36,557 nucleotides of DNA from Alphaproteobacteria bacterium (GTDB lineage: Bacteria > Pseudomonadota > Alphaproteobacteria > Rhodobacterales > Rhodobacteraceae). The position numbers were made by a program, and so were the translations under genes. Position 1 is the first letter of the stretch. Every line of letters begins with the position of its first letter. Where the stretch lies: positions 1 through 36,557 of the forward strand of contig JAJRPO010000063.1 of the NCBI GenBank assembly GCA_024280735.1. Reading direction: 5' to 3'. The notes beneath the pieces are model-generated. The model saw only the letters and a list, made by a program, of their open reading frames with translations, did not search any database and was not told where the DNA came from. Shown here in pieces: positions 15,606-23,533 of this stretch.

Positions 15606-16640
15606 CTAAAGTTTCAACATATCCGCCCCAAGCGGCATCAGCATTTTTGTAACGTCTATCTCATGCACCATATCCAGATCGGCGTGGCGCCATTTTGGTT
15701 GATTGTCTTTGTCGATGATCAGCGCACGAATCCCCTCGACAAAATCACCCTGCTCTGCGGCGCGAAAGGTGAATTTGAATTCCTCTTCCAGCGCGGCAAT
15801 GATGGTGTCACGCCCGCGCACACGGTGGGTTATTTCAATCGAGCAAGCAGCAGAAAGCGGGCTTTTCTGACCCAATGACTTGAGTGTCTTTTGCGCGAAT
15901 TCCCCGGCGTCTTGCCGTAAACTTCGCAAAACATCCCCCATGGTCTCCCCTGCAAAATGTGCATTGATCTCTGTCTGCAAGGCTTCAAACCCCGCCTCCG
16001 GTTCAATCTGCGCTGTATAATCAATGATCGTCCAGTCGCCAGTCTCCTCCAGCGCTTCAATCACAGAATCCCACGCCTCGCGCGGGATGAAATAATCCGC
16101 AAACCCCGCATAAATCGCATTGCCTGCATCCATACGGCCCCCCGTAGAACCAAGGTATTCCCCCAGCCGCCCGGGCGCGCGCGCCAGCAACAGCGAACCG
16201 CCCACATCGGGGATCAGGCCGATGCCCGTTTCCGGCATGGCAATCTTGCTGTTTTCACAGACAATCCGGTGGCTGCCGTGACAAGAAATTCCAACCCCGC
16301 CCCCCATAGTAAAGCCTTGCATGAAGGCAACGAAGGGCTTGGGGTAGTCAAATATTTTGGCGTTCAAACGGTATTCATCCCGCCAGAATTTACGACCATA
16401 ATCAAAGTCACCCTTTGAGGCTGTATCATACATCGCCTGAATATCGCCACCTGCGCAAAAGGCTTTGTCGCCCACCGCATCAATCACCACCAACTTGACG
16501 CTGTCGTCATCCCGCCAAGCATCCAACGTCCCCTCAATCGCAAGGCACATGTCATAGGTCAGTGCGTTCAGCGCCTTGGGGCGGTTCAGCGTGATCCGGC
16601 CACATTTTCCCACTTTGCGAATGTGAATATCGGTCATCAT
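15606..16640 (-). CDS. 3-hydroxyisobutyryl-CoA hydrolase
   Basis: This 344-residue member of the crotonase superfamily (ECH_2 type) releases CoA from 3-hydroxyisobutyryl-CoA in valine breakdown. It shows ITLNRPKALNALTYDMC, the oxyanion-hole segment AFCAGGDIQAMY, GFTMGGGVGISCHGSHRI, and the catalytic Glu/Asp region PETGIGLIPDVGGSL. The length of about 345 and the GLIPDVGGS motif favour the hydrolase over a 260-residue enoyl-CoA hydratase. The ATG overlaps the TGA of the upstream dehydrogenase (ATGA), which implies translational coupling. Its placement between an acyl-CoA dehydrogenase and mmsB supports the assignment. Confidence 0.92.
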   Translation of the reverse strand: MMTDIHIRKVGKCGRITLNRPKALNALTYDMCLAIEGTLDAWRDDDSVKLVVIDAVGDKAFCAGGDIQAMYDTASKGDFDYGRKFWRDEYRLNAKIFDYPKPFVAFMQGFTMGGGVGISCHGSHRIVCENSKIAMPETGIGLIPDVGGSLLLARAPGRLGEYLGSTGGRMDAGNAIYAGFADYFIPREAWDSVIEALEETGDWTIIDYTAQIEPEAGFEALQTEINAHFAGETMGDVLRSLRQDAGEFAQKTLKSLGQKSPLSAACSIEITHRVRGRDTIIAALEEEFKFTFRAAEQGDFVEGIRALIIDKDNQPKWRHADLDMVHEIDVTKMLMPLGADMLKL

Positions 16641-17785
16641 CTATCCCGTTCTGCCAGCAGGGCGCGGCTGACAATCAGGCTCATGATCTCATTGGTGCCT
16701 TCCAAAATCTGATGCACCCGCAAATCACGCACAATCTTTTCAATGCCGTAATCCGCAAGGTAGCCATAGCCGCCGTGCATTTGCAGGCAGTCATTGGCCA
16801 CCGTAAACGCCGCGTCGGTGACATATTTCTTGGCCATGGCGCAATGCTTGGTCGCATCCGGCGCGCCTGTGTCGTATTTCCACGCCGCCTGACGCAAGAA
16901 CACCCGGGCAGATTGCAAGGCAATTTCCATTTCGGCCAACTTGAATTGCAGTGCCTGAAACTGGTCAATCGGGCGGCCAAAGGCCTTGCGCTCGCCCATA
17001 TAAATCAACGTGGCATCCAGCGCCGCCTGCGCCCCGCCAAGGGCCGAGGCCGCGATGTTCAAACGCCCGCCGTCCAAGCTCGCCATAGCATAGGAAAAGC
17101 CGCGCCCCTCTTCGCCAATCAACCGATCAGCCGGAACCGCGCAATCATCCATTTGCACCTGTGCTGTGGGCTGCGCCCGCCAACCCATCTTTTCCTCTAG
17201 CGCGCCAAAGGACAGGCCCTTGCTGCCATCCTCAACAATAAACGCCGAAATCCCCTTGGGACCCTCCGCACCACTGCGCGCCATAACAATATAGGCATCC
17301 GAATAGCCGCCACCGGAGATAAACGCCTTGGTGCCACTCAAAGAATAACCCGTGTCTGTGCGCACGGCTTTTGTCCTCAGCGCCGCCGCATCAGAACCTG
17401 AACCCGGTTCGGTCAAGGCATAGGAAAACACTTTTTGCATCGAACAGATGTCCGGCAACCATTGGGCTTTCAGCTCTGGGCTGCCAAAGCGGTCAATCAT
17501 CGCGGCGCACATGTTGTGGATCGACAGAAACGAGCCAACAGCAGGACAAGCCATCGCCAGCGCTTCAAATATCAAAGTTGCATCAAGGCGCGACAGGCCG
17601 GTGCCGCCTGCCTCCTCAGATACATAGATCCCCCCAAGACCGAGTTCCGCAATGCGGGGCCACAGGTCTTTGGGAATACTGCCCGCCGTTTCCCAGTCGC
17701 GGGCAAAGGGGGCGATGTTTTCCTGCCCGAAGGCATAGACCATATCGAAAATGGCAGATTGTTCTTCGGTTAGGGCAAAATCCAT
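16637..17785 (-). CDS. Acyl-CoA dehydrogenase, probably isobutyryl-CoA dehydrogenase
   Basis: This 382-residue flavoprotein begins MDFALTEEQSAIFDMVYAFG. It shows the FAD-binding signature ALTEPGSGSDAAALRTKA and the C-terminal MHGGYGYLADYGIEKIVRDL with ILEGTNEIM, which supplies the catalytic glutamate. It should oxidise a short branched acyl-CoA to the enoyl-CoA; the two valine-pathway genes downstream point to isobutyryl-CoA. The start at 17785 follows GAGGA and matches the family, so an in-frame ATG at 17866 is rejected. It is the first gene of the cluster, with a 20-bp dyad 29 bp upstream. Confidence 0.9.
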   Translation of the reverse strand: MDFALTEEQSAIFDMVYAFGQENIAPFARDWETAGSIPKDLWPRIAELGLGGIYVSEEAGGTGLSRLDATLIFEALAMACPAVGSFLSIHNMCAAMIDRFGSPELKAQWLPDICSMQKVFSYALTEPGSGSDAAALRTKAVRTDTGYSLSGTKAFISGGGYSDAYIVMARSGAEGPKGISAFIVEDGSKGLSFGALEEKMGWRAQPTAQVQMDDCAVPADRLIGEEGRGFSYAMASLDGGRLNIAASALGGAQAALDATLIYMGERKAFGRPIDQFQALQFKLAEMEIALQSARVFLRQAAWKYDTGAPDATKHCAMAKKYVTDAAFTVANDCLQMHGGYGYLADYGIEKIVRDLRVHQILEGTNEIMSLIVSRALLAERDR

Positions 17786-17813
17786 GGGGCTATCCTCTGC
17801 ATGCAACACTCTT

Positions 17814-17833
17814 AATTGAACGCTTGTTAAATT
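17814..17833. promoter_or_regulatory. Candidate operator of the valine-degradation cluster
   Basis: AATTGAACGCTTGTTAAATT is an imperfect dyad: AATT-n-AAC is mirrored by GTT-n-AATT (14 of 20 positions). It lies 29-48 bp upstream of the acyl-CoA dehydrogenase start. Such dyads are typical operators of TetR- or GntR-type regulators of acyl-CoA catabolism. No regulator gene is nearby, so the assignment is inference. Confidence 0.35.
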
Positions 17834-17858
17834 CCAATTGTTTCGAGAGTTTTGCAAG

Positions 17859-17958
17859 CCCTTCATCTTCTTTGTTCTGTTAAATATCCTCGCGCGAAGC
17901 GCATTAAACTTTTATGCCTCCGGCGGGGATATTTAACAGAACAAAGAAGATGGAAGGG
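17859..17958. repeat. Long inverted repeat containing extragenic repeat copies 2 and 3
   Basis: The arm 17859-17893 is the near-perfect complement of 17923-17958 (one mismatch and one inserted base over about 35 bp), with a 29-nt loop. The left arm matches the repeat at 14673-14711. It sits 2 bp after the stop of the carboxylate-amine ligase pseudogene. A transcript would fold into a very stable hairpin. There is no strong T run, so this may be a mobile or stabilising element rather than a simple terminator. Confidence 0.8.
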
Positions 17959-17960
17959 CG

Positions 17961-18421
17961 CTACAGGTCCTCAGAGTATTCTGCGGCCAAGGATTTAACA
18001 ACCTGTACCAACGCCTCATGCTCGCTGGCCCCGTCTGCACAGGCTTTCGCATAAATGGCCCGTTGATGGTCGGCACTTGTGCCGTTTTGCAGTATTCGCC
18101 GCACCGCGTGCAATTCCGTCAAACACCCCAGTGCCTCGGCGTCCTCACGCAGCATCTCGATCAGCTCTTCAACCAACGCCGCAAACGGCACCACCTTGCC
18201 CATGCCAAAATCAATCAGCCCCTCGTTCACCCCGTAACGCTGCGCCCGCCAGCGGTTTTCGGAAATCAGGAAATGGTCATAAATCCGCCAGCGGGGCCAT
18301 CCCGTAATTACCCGCAATCCGCGCGATGGTCCGGCGCAATCGCCAGATCGCAGGTTTCCAGATCGACCAGCAGGTATTCTTCCTCCAGGCCAATGGTGAA
18401 ATCGGGATCTTTTTGCGCCAT
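17961..18421 (-). pseudogene. Carboxylate-amine ligase (GCS2/YbdK-like), multiply deleted
   Basis: Three pieces of one family are visible in three different frames. From the ATG at 18421, behind a good AAGGGAG site, MAQKDPDFTIGLEEEYLLVD is the N-terminus of glutamate-cysteine ligase family 2 proteins. At 18289-18321 RIAGNYGMAPLA matches a segment normally near residue 95. From 18293, RWRIYDHFLISENRWRAQRY and IDFGMGKVVPF are the C-terminal 110 residues. Family members are about 370-390 residues, so over 200 are missing, including the ATP-grasp core. The last junction shares CGCTGGCG with both sides, suggesting deletion at microhomology. The gene would have made a weak glutamate-cysteine ligase; it is dead here. 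Confidence 0.85.
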
Positions 18422-18459
18422 ATTATTCTCCCTTTTAGGGAGGCTAACCGAGGGAGGTG

Positions 18460-19635
18460 CTAAATCCGAATAAATTCCACAGATGCGCCTGCCTTTTTGG
18501 CGGGTTCCAAGGGATCGCGCACCATCAGGCAGTTGGCGCGCGATAGAACGGAAAGCAAGGAACTGTCTTGGCGCTGAAAGGGCGTGCAGGTTTGAACGCC
18601 GTCAACCACCGCCAGTTCTGCACGCATGAAATGGCTGCGCGGGCCGTTTTGGGACAGGTCACGCCCTAAGCTGGCGACCTCGCGGGGCAGGGCGGCTTTG
18701 CCGAGGCCCAGCATGGCGTTGATTGCGGGGATCAGGAATATCTGGCCGCAAACCATCGAGGACACGGGGTTTCCGGGCAAGCCCAACATGGGCGTGTCGC
18801 CGAATTTTCCGGCCATTAACGGCTTTCCGGGGCGCATGGCGACTTTGTAAAAAGACAGGTCTAGGCCGGTCACTTTTGAAACCAAGTCGTGGTCGCCAAC
18901 AGAGGCACCGCCCAGCGTGACGATCAGATCAGCGCTGGCGGCGAGTTCCATCACGCCCGCTAGGCTGGCCTCGGTATCGCGGGCAATCGGTAGGATGCGG
19001 CCCACCGCGCCGTGAGCCTCGACCAGGGCTTTCAGGCCGAAATTGTTGGAGGAGATGATTTGCGACGCTTTGGGGTCCTCGCCGGGCATCACCAACTCGT
19101 CGCCTGTGGCCACTAGCGCGATTTGCGGTTTGCGGGTGACGGTGACTTCAGCGATGTTCATCGAGGCCAAAAGGGCAACATCAGACGCGCGCAACACGCG
19201 CGGCGCGCTGATCCGCGCCCCAACGGTGAAGTCACCGCCTGCGGGGCGGATGTAAGATTTTGGGTCGATGTTGTCGGAGACTGTTATTTGGTCACCGTCC
19301 CGCGTCGTGTCCTCTTGGATCAAGATACGGTCCGCGCCTGCTGGCACTGGCGCGCCGGTGAAAATGCGGGTGCATTGGCCGGAGGTTATGCTTCCCTGAA
19401 AGGCGGTTCCGGCAGCGGCCTCGCCGATCACCTGCAATTTGGCCCCTGTGTGCAGGTCGGCAGAGATCACAGCATAGCCGTCCATGGCGGAGCTGGCAAA
19501 GGGCGGCTGCTCACGCTTGGCAATGGCGTCTTGTGCAAGGGTGCGGCCTGCGGCTTGGGCGAGGGGGATGACCTCGGTTGAGAGGGGGGTGAGCAGGTCG
19601 AGGACGCCGGAAAGGGCTTGGGCTACGGTGATCAT
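18460..19635 (-). CDS. moeA: Molybdopterin molybdotransferase
   Basis: This 391-residue enzyme inserts molybdate into adenylated molybdopterin, the last step of molybdenum cofactor synthesis. It shows PLAQAAGRTLAQD, PPFASSAMDGYAV, FTGAPVPAGADRILIQED, the MoCF-domain segment TGDELV and the substrate-site GGASVGDHD, then LPGNPVSSMV and a C-terminal beta domain. The length is the family norm. Its ATG overlaps by 4 bp the stop of the GIY-YIG protein gene, which itself follows moaC, so it is the distal gene of the trpGDC-moaC operon. Confidence 0.95.
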   Translation of the reverse strand: MITVAQALSGVLDLLTPLSTEVIPLAQAAGRTLAQDAIAKREQPPFASSAMDGYAVISADLHTGAKLQVIGEAAAGTAFQGSITSGQCTRIFTGAPVPAGADRILIQEDTTRDGDQITVSDNIDPKSYIRPAGGDFTVGARISAPRVLRASDVALLASMNIAEVTVTRKPQIALVATGDELVMPGEDPKASQIISSNNFGLKALVEAHGAVGRILPIARDTEASLAGVMELAASADLIVTLGGASVGDHDLVSKVTGLDLSFYKVAMRPGKPLMAGKFGDTPMLGLPGNPVSSMVCGQIFLIPAINAMLGLGKAALPREVASLGRDLSQNGPRSHFMRAELAVVDGVQTCTPFQRQDSSLLSVLSRANCLMVRDPLEPAKKAGASVEFIRI

Positions 19636-20528
19636 GTTAAATGCTCATCACTTTTTAAGTTTTCAATTTCCCACTCGCTGTAAGTTTTGCTTGTACCTTT
19701 AACTTTCCATTCTGTGCGGCCATTCGCCGAACGCCCTAGAACAACGGCGGCCGCTGCGCTTGGACTTGAAAAAGCGTAACCTTTGCTGAAGCTGCCAATT
19801 TTACCTTTGGGTGCGATCACGCCGTTGGCGATTAGTTCAGCTTGAAGTGGTTGATAGTTGGTTAAGTGTTTTCCTACCCAGCTTATCTGCGAATCGGATC
19901 CCTTTTGCACTATGAATTCGCTCCCATCAATCAAGGCACTGGCTGTTATCCCAGCTTTCTTGGCATGCAACTCGAATTCAGGAATAGAGACAGATTCTGT
20001 TGTAAGGAATTTTCTCGTATCGTCTCTCTTTTTCTCCATAAACATATCAACGCGAATAGCAGGTAGAACCATGTTTAGGGTCTCAAGGAAACTTTCCATG
20101 TTGGAAATATCGGCTTCTGATAAGGAGGGTGGCGTTGGAGCGGTATTGTTTTCTAGCGGAGTGTGACCAATGCTCTGCGCTATTTTGATCAATCTGGATT
20201 CTAGGAATTTTACATGAGCCTTATGCAATCCGTTTCCTGTCGAAGTGATAACAATGGCTTGTTCCCACCATTCTTTTTTGCTGATGTGATCCAATATCCG
20301 CGTTTTCACGGTTTCGCTTTCACCAATATAGGCAGTGTCGACGCCATTAATGGGACCAAGTAAGATATATACGCCTGTGTTGGTGGCTTCGGGGCGCTTC
20401 ATGGCGGCGCTGGTTTGCGAGCGCGCAAATTTCAGGACATGACCTGTCCAGCCGAACACTTCTGCGGTTAGCATCCCATCCGGTTTGCCGTCGACAAAAT
20501 ATAATTGTAGCGAACGCCCAGCTGTCAT
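19632..20528 (-). CDS. GIY-YIG domain protein with C-terminal DUF4357
   Basis: This 298-residue protein has a GIY-YIG nuclease-like domain at residues 50-125. GVYILLG and AYIGES stand for the GIY and YIG strands, R in KTRILDH for the catalytic arginine, and E in HVKFLESRLI for the metal-binding glutamate. Residues 230-290 are a DUF4357 domain (FSSPSAAAAVVLGRSANGRT, EWKV). It could nick DNA or bind nucleic acid; members occur as isolated genes and in accessory regions. It sits between moaC (0 bp gap) and moeA (4-bp overlap), an unusual place, and reads as AT-richer than its neighbours, which suggests insertion into an existing operon without breaking it. Confidence 0.87.
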   Translation of the reverse strand: MTAGRSLQLYFVDGKPDGMLTAEVFGWTGHVLKFARSQTSAAMKRPEATNTGVYILLGPINGVDTAYIGESETVKTRILDHISKKEWWEQAIVITSTGNGLHKAHVKFLESRLIKIAQSIGHTPLENNTAPTPPSLSEADISNMESFLETLNMVLPAIRVDMFMEKKRDDTRKFLTTESVSIPEFELHAKKAGITASALIDGSEFIVQKGSDSQISWVGKHLTNYQPLQAELIANGVIAPKGKIGSFSKGYAFSSPSAAAAVVLGRSANGRTEWKVKGTSKTYSEWEIENLKSDEHLT

Positions 20529-21005
20529 CTATTCCGCCTCATACAATCCAGATTTACCACCGTCTTTCAGTACCACCCGTATCTCACTGATAATCATCGC
20601 TTTATCCACAGCCTTGACCATGTCAAACACCGTCAGCGCGGCGATATTCACCGCCGTCAGCGCTTCCATTTCAACGCCAGTCTGTCCAGTAGTCTTGACC
20701 GTTGCCTCAATATCCACGCAGTTTTCAGCCGCATTTGGCACCAGATCAACGGCGACTTTGGTGATCGGCAGCGGGTGGCACAGCGGTATCAACTCCGGTG
20801 TTTTCTTGGCCCCCATGATGCCTGCAAGGCGTGCCACGCCTAGCACGTCGCCTTTTTTAGCGGTGCCTTGCATGACCATTTTGAGGGTTTCTGCGCCCAT
20901 GTAAATGCGGCCTTTGGCGGTGGCGATACGGCTTGTTACGGCTTTGTCGGACACGTCCACCATATGGGCGGCACCGTCTTTGTCGAAGTGGGAAAATTCT
21001 GCCAT
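20529..21005 (-). CDS. moaC: Cyclic pyranopterin monophosphate synthase
   Basis: This 158-residue enzyme converts the MoaA product to cyclic pyranopterin monophosphate in molybdenum cofactor synthesis. It begins [20 protein letters not shown] and contains [13 protein letters not shown], the active-site signature, and the C-terminal [19 protein letters not shown]. The start at 21005 overlaps the trpC TAA (TAATG), and the protein has the family length; an upstream in-frame ATG at 21026 lies inside trpC and is rejected. It is part of trpG-trpD-trpC-moaC-(GIY-YIG)-moeA, an order I recall, without the GIY-YIG gene, from other Rhodobacterales. Confidence 0.96.
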   Translation of the reverse strand: MAEFSHFDKDGAAHMVDVSDKAVTSRIATAKGRIYMGAETLKMVMQGTAKKGDVLGVARLAGIMGAKKTPELIPLCHPLPITKVAVDLVPNAAENCVDIEATVKTTGQTGVEMEALTAVNIAALTVFDMVKAVDKAMIISEIRVVLKDGGKSGLYEAE

Positions 21006-21817
21006 TACATTGCCTGCGGTGCCCAAGGGGAGGAAAGGATTTCGCGGGTGGCGGCCTCAACATCTGTCTGGCGCATCAGGGCCTCGCCAATCAGGAAGTT
21101 GCGCACGCCAAAATGCGCCAGATCAGCCAGATCATGGCGGGTGAACATGCCGCTCTCGCCGACAATCATCCGATCCGCTGGCACTTCGCGGGCCAGTTGT
21201 TTGGTGGTTTCCAGGGTTACCTCGAAGGTTTTGAGGTTGCGGTTGTTGATGCCCATCAGCGGTGAGCGCAGCTTGGCGGCGCGTTCCAGTTCGGGCAGGT
21301 CGTGGACCTCTAGCAGCACATCCATGCCCAGCTCGAAGGCGGCGGTTTCCAACTCGGACGCTTGTTCGTCGGAAACGGAAGCGAGGATGATCAGGATGCA
21401 ATCGGCCCCCCAGGCGCGGGCCTCGGTGACTTGGTAGGTGTCATAGATGAAGTCTTTGCGCAGGACCGGCAGGGTGCAGGCATCGCGGGCCGCACTGAGG
21501 AATTCAGGGCTGCCTTGAAAGGACGGTGCGTCGGTCAGAACCGACAGACAGGTGGCCCCGCCGTCGGCGTAGGCCTCTGCCAGTTCGGCGGGGTTGAAAT
21601 CTTCGCGGATCAAGCCTTTGGAGGGGCTGGCCTTTTTGATTTCGGCGATCAGGCCATAGCCGCGGCCTCGAGAAGCCTTTTCTAAGGCGGCGGCAAAGCC
21701 ACGCGGGCGGCTGGCCTCTGCGGCGCGGGCTTGCAGGTCTGACAGGGGCACGGCCAGTTTGGCGGCGGCCACTTCTTCCAGTTTATAGGTTTTGATTTTT
21801 TCCAGAATGTCGGACAT
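21005..21817 (-). CDS. trpC: Indole-3-glycerol phosphate synthase
   Basis: This 270-residue TIM-barrel enzyme closes the indole ring of tryptophan from carboxyphenylaminodeoxyribulose phosphate. It shows [15 protein letters not shown] near residue 55, the LRKDFIYD strand with catalytic lysine, and [13 protein letters not shown] and [12 protein letters not shown] near the end. It is a monofunctional TrpC, not fused to TrpF. It is 3 bp from trpD and overlaps moaC by one base (TAATG). trpA, trpB and trpF are not in the window. Confidence 0.96.
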   Translation of the reverse strand: MSDILEKIKTYKLEEVAAAKLAVPLSDLQARAAEASRPRGFAAALEKASRGRGYGLIAEIKKASPSKGLIREDFNPAELAEAYADGGATCLSVLTDAPSFQGSPEFLSAARDACTLPVLRKDFIYDTYQVTEARAWGADCILIILASVSDEQASELETAAFELGMDVLLEVHDLPELERAAKLRSPLMGINNRNLKTFEVTLETTKQLAREVPADRMIVGESGMFTRHDLADLAHFGVRNFLIGEALMRQTDVEAATREILSSPWAPQAM

Positions 21818-21820
21818 GCT

Positions 21821-22837
21821 CTAACCCTCGTTTGTTGCTTTGGCCAAGGCGGCGCATTTTCGTTTGGCAGCGCCGGAATCGATGCTGTCGGCGGCGAGTT
21901 TTGCGCCGGCTTTCAGGTCGCTAACCTTATCCGCGATCACCAAGGCGGCGGCGGTGTTCAGCAGCACCGCGTCGCGGTAGGCGGATTGTTTGCCATCCAG
22001 CAATTCGCGCAAGGCTTGGGCGTTCTCGGCGGGGCTGCCACCGATTATTTCGCTGAAATCATGCACAGGCAGGCCCGCGTCATGGGGGTGGATTTCGCCG
22101 TCGGTCACGGTGCCGTTTTCCAGCTTGGCAACCCAGCTGACGCCGGCAATGGAAATCTCGTCGGTGCCGTCAGACCCGTGAACCAGCCACGCCTTTTCAG
22201 AACCGAGTTCCAACAACACCTCGGCCATGGGGCGGATCATGTCGCGCGAAAATGCGCCTGTTAATTGCCGTTTGACGCCTGCGGGGTTGGTCAACGGGCC
22301 AAGGATGTTGAAAATGGTGCGGGTGCCGAGTTCTTGTCGCGCGGGCATGACGTGTTTGGTGGCCGGATGGTGCATCGGGGCCATCATAAAGCCGATACCT
22401 GCCGTTTTGATTGCGTGTTCCACCACCTTTGGCCCGACCATCACCTTGATGCCCAATTCGCCGAGCGCGTCAGCGGTGCCGGATTTGGAGGACAGGTTGC
22501 GGTTGCCGTGTTTGGCGATCACCACGCCAGCGCCCGCAGTGACGAGCGCCGTGGCGGTAGAGATGTTCAGCGTTGATTTGCCATCGCCGCCCGTGCCAAC
22601 AATATCCATGGCGCCAACCGGTGCTTTCACCGCAAGACATTTGGCGCGCATCACAGCGGCGGCGGCGGCGTATTCATCGACGGTTTCGCCGCGTGTGCGC
22701 AAGGCCATTAAAAAGCCGCCGGTCTGGGCGGGGGTGGCCTCGCCTTCCATGATGATGGTGAAGGCGGCTTCGGCCTCGGCGCGGGTTAGGGGCGCCTCGC
22801 AGGCTTTGGCGATTAAGGATTTGAGGGCGTCGCTCAT
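21821..22837 (-). CDS. trpD: Anthranilate phosphoribosyltransferase
   Basis: This 338-residue enzyme joins anthranilate to phosphoribosyl pyrophosphate. The PRPP site is [17 protein letters not shown], followed by [19 protein letters not shown]-like sequence and [12 protein letters not shown]. The length is the family norm. Its ATG lies inside the end of trpG (4-bp overlap), so the two are translationally coupled. It is the second gene of the operon. Confidence 0.96.
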   Translation of the reverse strand: MSDALKSLIAKACEAPLTRAEAEAAFTIIMEGEATPAQTGGFLMALRTRGETVDEYAAAAAVMRAKCLAVKAPVGAMDIVGTGGDGKSTLNISTATALVTAGAGVVIAKHGNRNLSSKSGTADALGELGIKVMVGPKVVEHAIKTAGIGFMMAPMHHPATKHVMPARQELGTRTIFNILGPLTNPAGVKRQLTGAFSRDMIRPMAEVLLELGSEKAWLVHGSDGTDEISIAGVSWVAKLENGTVTDGEIHPHDAGLPVHDFSEIIGGSPAENAQALRELLDGKQSAYRDAVLLNTAAALVIADKVSDLKAGAKLAADSIDSGAAKRKCAALAKATNEG

Positions 22838-23415
22838 GCGGGTTCCAATACGGTATCTAGGAAGTTCTGGATCATTTTATGGCCATGTTCCGAAGCGATG
22901 CTTTCGGGGTGGAATTGCACGCCGTGGATCGGCAATTCGCGATGTTGCAGGCCCATGATGGTGCCGTCTTCCAGCCAAGCGGTGATTTCCAGCTCATCCG
23001 GCAGGCTGTCGCGATCCACAACCAGAGAGTGGTATCGCGTGGCCTTGAACGGCGAGGGCAAGCCCATGAACAAGGATTTCCCGTTATGGTTCATATCGCC
23101 CATTTTGCCGTGGACGATTTCGGAATGGCGCACAACTTTGCCGCCGAAAGCCTGACCGATGGTTTGATGACCAAGGCAGACACCGAGCAGCGGCACCCGT
23201 GCCTCGGCAGCCGCCAGCGTCAGGGGTAGGCAAATTCCTGCTTGATCGGGATCACACGGACCGGGTGACAGCAAAATTGCCTGCGCCCCCATGCCCATGG
23301 CCTGCTGCACGTCAATTTCGTCGTTGCGTTTGACCACCACATCCATGCCCAACTCGCCAATATAATGCACCAGATTATAGGTGAAACTGTCATAATTATC
23401 GATCAACAGCAGCAT
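22834..23415 (-). CDS. trpG: Anthranilate synthase component II (glutamine amidotransferase)
   Basis: This 193-residue class I amidotransferase supplies ammonia to TrpE. It begins [20 protein letters not shown], has the catalytic cysteine in [15 protein letters not shown] and the His-Glu pair in [14 protein letters not shown]. The start at 23415 matches the family; an in-frame ATG at 23496 would add 27 unrelated residues. It is the first gene of the trpGDC-moaC-moeA operon. Its partner trpE lies about 4 kb away at 27613-29127, in a separate operon with ppiD. Confidence 0.95.
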   Translation of the reverse strand: MLLLIDNYDSFTYNLVHYIGELGMDVVVKRNDEIDVQQAMGMGAQAILLSPGPCDPDQAGICLPLTLAAAEARVPLLGVCLGHQTIGQAFGGKVVRHSEIVHGKMGDMNHNGKSLFMGLPSPFKATRYHSLVVDRDSLPDELEITAWLEDGTIMGLQHRELPIHGVQFHPESIASEHGHKMIQNFLDTVLEPA

Positions 23416-23442
23416 GTGGCCTGTTCCATTATTAGGTGCATT

Positions 23443-23459
23443 TCGGGGGTGATCCCCGA
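23443..23459 (-). promoter_or_regulatory. Small hairpin in the trpG leader
   Basis: On the minus strand, TCGGGG and CCCCGA form a 6-bp stem about 28 bp upstream of the trpG ATG. It lies between trpG and the divergent gene at 23534. I see no tryptophan-rich leader peptide, so attenuation is not supported. The hairpin could be part of the 5' untranslated region or a weak barrier. Confidence 0.3.
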
Positions 23460-23533
23460 TACAATTAGCGTTATACATGGCCAGAGTGCTACACATTGGT
23501 CAAGAGCAGAATGACCGCACATAAGGCAGGGTT

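Noticed and set aside
23416-23533. Tryptophan attenuator before trpG
   Set aside because: No leader peptide with tandem Trp codons and no competing hairpins are visible.
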